A DNA stretch of 11,951 bases, from NCBI GenBank assembly GCA_017643325.1, contig JAEPNS010000009.1, positions 9,026-20,976 on the forward strand, given 5' to 3'. Origin of the DNA: Alphaproteobacteria bacterium (GTDB lineage Bacteria > Pseudomonadota > Alphaproteobacteria > UBA6615). A program made the translations under genes and the position numbers. Positions 7,183 through 11,951 of this stretch are shown piece by piece. How positions within the stretch are numbered: the stretch's first letter is position 1; every line of letters starts with the position of its first letter. The notes beneath the pieces are model-generated. The model worked only from the letters and a program-made list of their open reading frames with translations, did no database searches and had not been told where the DNA came from.

Positions 7183-7267
7183 GCCGTGTGCCCCCATGGC
7201 GCGCGGTTGCCGCTCCGTACGGCCCCCCGCTATTGTCCGGACCCCGACACCGCCGAGGTTCTGCGCC
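7183..7267. promoter_or_regulatory. Divergent control region between dgcN and the GGT-like gene
   Basis: These 85 bp must hold the 5' signals of both divergent units. On the plus strand TTGCCG (7207-7212), an 18-bp spacer and TATTGT (7231-7236) make a moderate sigma70-type promoter (4/6 and 4/6), with a predicted start near 7243 and a GAGG ribosome site at 7255-7258, 9 nt before ATG 7268. Two perfect 8-bp palindromes, CCGTACGG (7215-7222) and GTCCGGAC (7235-7242), lie in the promoter spacer and at the predicted start, 20 bp centre to centre. No convincing minus-strand promoter is seen; GACAAT, read on the minus strand at 7238-7233, is a weak -10 candidate. Confidence 0.42.
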
Positions 7268-9082
7268 ATGTTTACCACACGCCCGGAAATCCGTGGCACC
7301 CACGGGATGGTTGCCTCCACCCACTATCTCGCGACCATGGCCGGCTGGCGCATGCTCGAGATCGGAGGCAATGCCTTCGATGCCGCCGTGGCGACGGGAC
7401 TCGCGCTGCAGATCGTGCACCCCTACCAGAACGGGCCGGGCGGCGACCTTCCGATCGTCTTCCACGACGCCGCGGCCGGAAAGACCCGCGTGATCTGCGG
7501 ACAAGGCGTGGCGCCGCAGGCAGCGACCATCGACGCGTACCGCAATCTCGGCCTCGACCTGGTCCCCGGCACCGGACTGCTCGCGCCCTGCGTGCCCGGC
7601 GCCTTCGGCGCATGGATGCTCCTGCTCCGCGATCACGGGCGCCTGCCCCTGCGCGAGGTGATCTCGCCCGCCATCGCCTATGCGCGCGACGGCTATGCGG
7701 TCGTGCCGATGATGCGCACCATCATCGAGGGCGTTGCGGAGCTGTTCCGGAGCGCCTGGCCGACCTCCGCGGACACCTGGCTGCCCGGCGGAAACGTCCC
7801 CGAGGTCGGCGCCATGCATCGCACGCCGGCGATCGCGGACACCTACCAGCGCCTTCTGGACGAGGCCGAAGCGGCAGGCGGTGACAGGGAGGACACGATC
7901 GAGGCCGCGCGCAAGGTGTTCTACGAGGGCTTTGTCGCCGAGGAGATCGACCGCTTCTGCCGCGAGACCGAATGGCTGGATTCGTCCGGCGAGGTCCATG
8001 GCGGACTGCTGACTGGCGACGACATGGCCAACTGGCGCGCAACGGTCGAGGACGCGGCCACTTACGACTATGCCGGTTACACGATCTGCAAGCCCGGGGT
8101 CTGGAGCCAGGGGCCCGTGTTCCTGCAGCAACTGGCCCTGCTGGACGGGTTCGATATCGCCGGCATGGACCCGCTCGGACCGGAGTTCGTCCACACGCAG
8201 GTCGAATGCGCCAAGCTCGCGCTGGCCGACCGCGAGGCCTGGTACGGCGATCCGTCGGTCAACGATGTGCCCCTCGAGACGCTGCTGTCGCGCTCCTACA
8301 ACGACGCGCGGCGCGCGATGGTCGGCGAGAGCGCGTCGATGGAATTCCAGCCCGGATCGCCCGACGGCCGCACCCCGAAGCTTGCCGAGTTCGCGATCCT
8401 CGACCCCGACGCCGAGACGGCGCCCGGCGCCGGCGAGCCGAACGCCGCCAAGGCCGGTGTCGGCGAACCGAATGCGGCGTCGAACGCCGACGGCGACACC
8501 GTCCACTGCGACGCGGCCGACAGCGAGGGCAACATGGTTGCCTGCATGCCCTCGGGCGGCTGGCTGCAGTCCTCGCCGACGATCCCGGCGCTCGGCTTCT
8601 GTCTCGGCACGCGCGCCCAGATGTTCTGGCTGCAGGAGGGCTACCCGACAAGCCTGCGGCCCGGAATCCGGCCACGCACGACGCTCAGCCCGACCATGGC
8701 GCTGCGCGACGGAGAACCGGTACTGGCATTCGGCACCCCCGGCGGCGACGCCCAGGACCAGTGGGGCCTCAGCATGTTCCTGCGGCACATCCACCATGGC
8801 TACAACCTGCAGGCGGCGATCGATGCGCCCAACTTCCACACGGACCACCTGCCGTCGAGCTTCTACCCGCGCACCTTCCAGCCGGCCGAGGTCAAGGCCG
8901 AACGCCGGCTGCCTGCCGCCACGATCGAGGAATTGCGCCGGCGCGGTCACCGGATCACCGTGGTGGACGACTGGGCGCTGGGCCGCATGGTCGCCGTCGG
9001 GCGCGAGCGCACGAATGACGGCTGGTTCCTCAAGGGGGCGGCGCATCCGCGATTCCAGGAGGCCTACGCGGTCGGCCGCTAG
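7268..9082 (+). CDS. Gamma-glutamyltransferase-like Ntn hydrolase (substrate uncertain)
   Basis: This 604-residue member of the GGT family is made as a single chain and cleaved before a Thr that becomes the nucleophile. The N-terminal block GTHGMVASTHYLAT, NAFDAAVATGLAL and GGDLPIVFH (residues 10-65) is standard. The predicted self-processing site is Asp410/Thr411 in GDTVHCDAADSEGN, giving large and small subunits of about 410 and 194 residues. RPRTTLSPTMAL and GTPGGDAQDQW are small-subunit signatures. There is no signal peptide, so it is probably cytoplasmic, unlike classic periplasmic GGT. Two oddities: the loop that normally carries the substrate-binding Arg (FRExAP) reads GQGVAP (Q79), and the linker just before Thr411 holds a duplicated GEPNAA peptide. 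Acylase or amidohydrolase activity is therefore possible. ATG 7268 is chosen for its GAGG site. It is transcribed divergently from dgcN and coupled to the MATE gene. Confidence 0.85.
   Translation: MFTTRPEIRGTHGMVASTHYLATMAGWRMLEIGGNAFDAAVATGLALQIVHPYQNGPGGDLPIVFHDAAAGKTRVICGQGVAPQAATIDAYRNLGLDLVPGTGLLAPCVPGAFGAWMLLLRDHGRLPLREVISPAIAYARDGYAVVPMMRTIIEGVAELFRSAWPTSADTWLPGGNVPEVGAMHRTPAIADTYQRLLDEAEAAGGDREDTIEAARKVFYEGFVAEEIDRFCRETEWLDSSGEVHGGLLTGDDMANWRATVEDAATYDYAGYTICKPGVWSQGPVFLQQLALLDGFDIAGMDPLGPEFVHTQVECAKLALADREAWYGDPSVNDVPLETLLSRSYNDARRAMVGESASMEFQPGSPDGRTPKLAEFAILDPDAETAPGAGEPNAAKAGVGEPNAASNADGDTVHCDAADSEGNMVACMPSGGWLQSSPTIPALGFCLGTRAQMFWLQEGYPTSLRPGIRPRTTLSPTMALRDGEPVLAFGTPGGDAQDQWGLSMFLRHIHHGYNLQAAIDAPNFHTDHLPSSFYPRTFQPAEVKAERRLPAATIEELRRRGHRITVVDDWALGRMVAVGRERTNDGWFLKGAAHPRFQEAYAVGR
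8426..8485 (+). repeat. Imperfect 30-bp tandem repeat coding a 10-residue duplication before the GGT cleavage site
   Basis: Two adjacent 10-codon units encode GAGEPNAAKA and GVGEPNAASN (residues 387-406), ending four residues before the predicted nucleophile Thr411. In the shared GEPNAA core the two DNA copies differ at four of six codons (gag/gaa, aac/aat, gcc/gcg, gcc/gcg), all synonymous. Confidence 0.75.
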
Positions 9083-9085
9083 AAC

Positions 9086-10465
9086 ATGGCCGCCGACTCG
9101 CCCGACGCCAGCGCGCTGACCGACCGGCTTCGGCGGGGGCCATACGGCCGCATCTGGGCCCTGTCCTGGCCCTCGATCCTGTCGAACCTCACCGTCCCCA
9201 TGCTCGGCGCGGTCGACACGGCGGTGATGGGCCACCTTCCCGACCCGGCCTATGTCGGCGGCGTCGCAGTCGGCGCGATGGTGTTCTCCTTCCTGTACTG
9301 GGGCTTCGGATTCCTGCGGATGGGGACGATGGGGTTTGTCGCCCAGGCGCTGGGCCGCGAAGACGGCGACGAGATCCGGGCGATCCTGGCCCGCGCGCTG
9401 ATGATCGGACTGGCGGCCGCCGCCGTCCTGATGCTCGCGCAGGTCCCGCTGCGGATCCTCGCGCTCGCGATCCTCGACGCGGCCCCCACCGTGGAGGCAT
9501 TTGCGGGCGCCTACTTCGACACCCGCATCTGGGGCGCACCGGCGACGCTGGCGAACTATGCCGTCCTCGGCTGGCTACTGGCGATGCAGTACGCGCGCGC
9601 CGCCCTGCTGACCCAGATCGTCGTCAACGGCATCAACGCCGCCCTCGACATCTGGTTCGTTGTCGAACTCGGGATGGGCGTCGAGGGCGTCGCGCTGGCA
9701 ACGGTCATCGCGCAGTACAGCGGGGCCTCCCTGGGGCTCGCGATCATCGCCATGCGCCTGCGGACAATCCCGGGCGGCTGGTCCTGGGCGCAGATCGGCA
9801 AGCTTTCCGAACTCGCCGCACTCTTCCGCGTCAGCCGCGACATCTTCCTTCGCACACTGGCCATGATCTTTGCGTGGTCGCTGCTCACCTGGACCGGCGC
9901 GAAGCTGGGGACGACCGTGCTCGCGGCGAATGCACTTCTCATGAACTTCCAGTCGTTCCTGGCCCACGGTCTCGACGGGTTCGCCCACGCGACGTCAGCC
10001 CTCGTGGGCGAGGCCGTGGGCGCGCGAAACCGTCGCCTGCTGCGTGACACGGTGGCTGCCGCGACCTTCATGGCGGCCTGCGTCGCACTCGGCTACACCG
10101 CGGTCTACGGCCTGTTCGGAGGCCAACTCCTGGGATTGCTTACGGATATCCCGGAACTGCGTGCCTTCGCGGGCGACTACCTGATCTGGATGGCGCTCTC
10201 GCCGCTGCTGTCCGTCTGGGCATACCAGCTGGACGGCATTTTCATCGGCGCGACCCGGGCGACGGAAATGCGAAACGCCATGCTGGCATCGGTCGCGATC
10301 TATGCCGCCGCCATGTTTTCCCTGCCCGGGTTTCTCGGCAATCACGGCCTGTGGGCGGCTGTCATGCTGTTCATGGTGGTTCGGGCGCTCACCCTGGTGG
10401 TCTTCTATCCCAGGGTTGAGCGGATGCTCTCGGAATCGCCACAAAGCGCTGATACTTCAATATAA
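9086..10465 (+). CDS. MATE-family efflux transporter, DinF-like
   Basis: This 459-residue polytopic membrane protein has the length and hydrophobic pattern of a 12-helix MATE antiporter, with two pseudo-symmetric halves (about residues 20-225 and 240-445). DinF-subfamily hallmarks are DTAVMGHLPDP (Asp44 in helix 1), FLYWGFGFLRMGTMGFVAQA, and NGINAALD with Asn184 and Asp188. These have the spacing of the cation-coupling Asp/Asn/Asp set of archaeal DinF-type MATE proteins, an equivalence inferred from motif spacing. MATE proteins export organic compounds in exchange for H+ or Na+. The gene begins 3 bp after the GGT-like stop with no clear ribosome site, so it is likely translated by coupling. 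The cargo cannot be told from sequence. The partner gene suggests, but does not show, a product of the GGT-like enzyme. Confidence 0.92.
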   Translation: MAADSPDASALTDRLRRGPYGRIWALSWPSILSNLTVPMLGAVDTAVMGHLPDPAYVGGVAVGAMVFSFLYWGFGFLRMGTMGFVAQALGREDGDEIRAILARALMIGLAAAAVLMLAQVPLRILALAILDAAPTVEAFAGAYFDTRIWGAPATLANYAVLGWLLAMQYARAALLTQIVVNGINAALDIWFVVELGMGVEGVALATVIAQYSGASLGLAIIAMRLRTIPGGWSWAQIGKLSELAALFRVSRDIFLRTLAMIFAWSLLTWTGAKLGTTVLAANALLMNFQSFLAHGLDGFAHATSALVGEAVGARNRRLLRDTVAAATFMAACVALGYTAVYGLFGGQLLGLLTDIPELRAFAGDYLIWMALSPLLSVWAYQLDGIFIGATRATEMRNAMLASVAIYAAAMFSLPGFLGNHGLWAAVMLFMVVRALTLVVFYPRVERMLSESPQSADTSI

Positions 10466-10476
10466 ATCTTCGCGGC

Positions 10477-10521
10477 CATGTCATAGTTTTATTGACATGT
10501 TAACGAAGCGTGACGCATTTT
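10477..10521 (+). promoter_or_regulatory. Candidate promoter with overlapping hairpin upstream of the M23 peptidase gene
   Basis: CATGTCA (10477-10483), a 9-nt loop, and TGACATG (10493-10499) form a 7-bp perfect inverted repeat. Its right arm overlaps a perfect TTGACA (10492-10497). An 18-bp spacer leads to CATTTT (10516-10521), a poor -10 (3/6). No U-run follows the stem, so it is unlikely to terminate the MATE transcript. It lies in an AT-rich pocket between 10461 and 10507 that stands out from its GC-rich surroundings. The rest of 10466-10587 shows nothing recognisable apart from the GGGGA at 10583-10587. Confidence 0.38.
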
Positions 10522-10587
10522 CTGCGCGCGTCGGCGGATCGGAAGCGGGTTCTCCGGCGTTCAGTACGATTCGGGGTTGAACGGGGA

Positions 10588-11951
10588 ATGGGCGTGAAAT
10601 TCGGAACCCGCGAGAAACGAATTCTGATCGGCGCCGCGCTGGTGCTGATCCCGGTCCTGGCCTTCATCGCCGGACAGCAATCCGCGACGCAAGACGAGCC
10701 GATCGTCACCGCGGAGGAAACACCCGAGAAAGCACCGGCTCCCGTCGAAACGGTGAGTGCGCCGGAGCCCGCGCCCGAGCCTGAACCGGTCGCCGCCGAG
10801 CCGGAAGCCGTTGTCCGCAGCGTCGAAGTCGAAAGCGGCGACAACCTCATGAACGTCCTGATCGATGCCGGTGCAGAGCGGTTCGACGCCCATGTCGCGA
10901 TCCAGTCGCTCCAGGGCGTCTACGACCCCCGCCGCGACCTGCGTGTCGGAGACGAGCTCCAGGTCACGCTCGATCCGGCGGCAGACGGCGGTACGGGGAG
11001 CAGCAGCAGTGACGGCCTCGACTATGTCCTTTCGGGCCTGCGCCTGCCCGTCGACTACGACCGCCAGGTTGTCGTCGACCGCAACGAGGATGGCGGGTTT
11101 GTCGCGCGGGAAGTGATCCTGCCGCTGCAGAACGAGTTCATGCGAGTCGACGGCGTAATCGACTCCAGCCTGTTCGTAAACGCGCGCGATGCCGGCGTGC
11201 CGGTCTCCGTCCTGATCGAGTTGATCCGGATCTTCAGCTTCGACGTGGACTTCCAGCGCGACATCTGGCGCGACGACCGCTTCGAGGTGATGTTCGAACG
11301 GCAGCGCAACGACGACGGCATCGTGGTCCACAACGGCGAGATCCAGTACGCGAAGCTGACCCTTCGCGGCACCGAGCTCCCGCTTTATCGCTTCGAAACG
11401 CCTGAGGGCAATCTCGACTACTTCAATGCCAAGGGCGAAAGCGTCCGAAAGGCGCTCATGAAAACGCCGATCGACGGTGCGCGCCTGTCTTCACGCTTCG
11501 GCAACCGCAAGCACCCGATCCTGGGTTACACGCGTCTGCACGCCGGCGTTGATTTCGCGGCACCGACCGGCACCCCGATCTACGCGGCCGGCGACGGCAC
11601 GGTCACCGTGGCCGGCACCAACGGCGGATACGGCAAGTACATCAAAATCCGCCACAACGGGACCTACTCGACTGCCTACGCCCACCTGAACGGCTACGCG
11701 CGCGGCATCCGCAAGGGCAAGCGCGTGCGACAGGGCCAGGTGATTGGTTATGTCGGGTCGACAGGACGCTCCACCGGCCCGCACCTGCACTACGAGATCC
11801 ACCGCAACGGCAAGCAGATCAACCCGCTTGGGCTGAAGCTGCCGAGCGGCGAGAAACTCACGGGCAAGACACTGGAGGCGTTCCAGGCGCACCGCGACGA
11901 GATCGACCGGCAGTTCGAGCTGCTGTCCGACCCGCGCGTCGTCGCAAAGAG
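10588..11951 (+). CDS. Membrane-anchored M23 metallopeptidase, MepM/OapA-like (3' end outside window)
   Basis: The frame is open from ATG 10588 to the window edge, giving 454 residues without a stop. Residues 11-29 form one membrane anchor (ILIGAALVLIPVLAFIAG). A Pro/Glu/Ala-rich spacer (about 36-76) follows, then an OapA/LysM-like cell-wall domain at about 78-128 (VESGDNLMNVLIDAG, LRVGDELQV). A Csd3/MepM-type middle domain comes next, then the LytM catalytic domain (about 300-420). Zinc ligands are H318 and D322 (LHAGVDF) and H401 of GPHLHYE. H366 (YAHL) and H399 are the catalytic-side histidines. Such enzymes usually cleave peptide cross-links in peptidoglycan during growth. With all zinc ligands kept it should be active, unlike the EnvC-type regulators. 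GTG 10594, 6 nt after GGGGA (10583-10587), is an alternative start that removes two residues. It is transcribed independently of the MATE gene, 122 bp downstream. Confidence 0.92.
   Translation, partial: MGVKFGTREKRILIGAALVLIPVLAFIAGQQSATQDEPIVTAEETPEKAPAPVETVSAPEPAPEPEPVAAEPEAVVRSVEVESGDNLMNVLIDAGAERFDAHVAIQSLQGVYDPRRDLRVGDELQVTLDPAADGGTGSSSSDGLDYVLSGLRLPVDYDRQVVVDRNEDGGFVAREVILPLQNEFMRVDGVIDSSLFVNARDAGVPVSVLIELIRIFSFDVDFQRDIWRDDRFEVMFERQRNDDGIVVHNGEIQYAKLTLRGTELPLYRFETPEGNLDYFNAKGESVRKALMKTPIDGARLSSRFGNRKHPILGYTRLHAGVDFAAPTGTPIYAAGDGTVTVAGTNGGYGKYIKIRHNGTYSTAYAHLNGYARGIRKGKRVRQGQVIGYVGSTGRSTGPHLHYEIHRNGKQINPLGLKLPSGEKLTGKTLEAFQAHRDEIDRQFELLSDPRVVAK

Noticed and set aside
7181..7267. N-terminal extension of the GGT-like gene to ATG 7181
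   Set aside because: It would overlap the dgcN start and adds a Pro/Arg-rich leader unlike the family. ATG 7268 has a GAGG site and begins at the conserved region.
6158..9235. Very long minus-strand open frame (1025 codons) antisense to the GGT-like gene and running into dgcN
   Set aside because: Its translation is rich in Arg, Gly, Pro, Ala and His with no recognisable domain. It lies over two well-supported genes and reflects the scarcity of stop codons in GC-rich DNA.
10477..10499. Rho-independent terminator after the MATE gene
   Set aside because: Seven-pair stem with a 9-nt loop and no U-run. The overlap with TTGACA suggests a promoter-side element.
10561..11331. Minus-strand open frame of 256 codons opposite the M23 peptidase
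   Set aside because: Its acidic, valine-rich translation looks protein-like, but it arises opposite Asp/Glu/Arg-rich codons of a peptidase with intact zinc-binding motifs. No ribosome site or domain is seen.
1..11951. Mobile element, phage, CRISPR or defence island
   Set aside because: No transposase, integrase, terminal repeats, spacer arrays or defence-type domains were found. All genes are intact housekeeping or catabolic types with similar composition.

Overview
The window is compact, high-GC DNA with almost no spacer, and reads as ordinary chromosome of an alphaproteobacterium, probably Rhodospirillales-like. This placement rests on GC-rich codon use, a PqiC-type lipoprotein next to an MCE gene, HPK4-type kinases with free receivers, and a dgcN-dgcA pair. 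No rRNA, tRNA, CRISPR array, insertion sequence or integrase is visible, and no gene looks truncated except where the window cuts it.

Layout. (1) 1-837, plus strand: the C-terminal end of an MlaD/MCE substrate-binding protein, overlapping an auxiliary lipoprotein with a Tat-like, lipobox-containing signal peptide. Together they form the end of an MCE-type ABC lipid-transport operon. (2) 834-7182, minus strand: a five-gene run. In transcription order it is dgcN (D-glutamate N-acetyltransferase family), dgcA (N-acetyl-D-glutamate racemase, enolase superfamily), a 1125-residue membrane histidine kinase with six membrane segments and five PAS domains, and two stand-alone receiver proteins. The last receiver is set apart by a 118-bp spacer holding a TATAAT promoter candidate, a 10-bp perfect inverted repeat and an 11-bp-period direct repeat. 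(3) 7183-7267: a short divergent control region with two 8-bp palindromes. (4) 7268-10465, plus strand: a gamma-glutamyltransferase-like Ntn hydrolase followed after 3 bp by a DinF-type MATE exporter. (5) 10466-10587: an intergenic region with a small hairpin and a promoter candidate. (6) 10588 to the window end, plus strand: a membrane-anchored M23 metallopeptidase (MepM/OapA-like) that runs off the window.

How the genes may work together. DgcN and DgcA together would turn D-glutamate into N-acetyl-L-glutamate, a route for using D-glutamate from peptidoglycan or D-amino-acid-rich material. The divergent GGT-like hydrolase could release glutamate or related amino acids from amide-linked compounds, and the MATE protein could export a product. 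The kinase and receivers lie directly downstream of dgcA and may share its transcript, which would place a signalling module in the same unit as D-glutamate catabolism. That link is inferred from gene order only. The most promising unexplained items are this metabolic-signalling linkage, the structured spacer at 1245-1362, and the unusual linker and missing substrate-binding Arg in the GGT-like protein.
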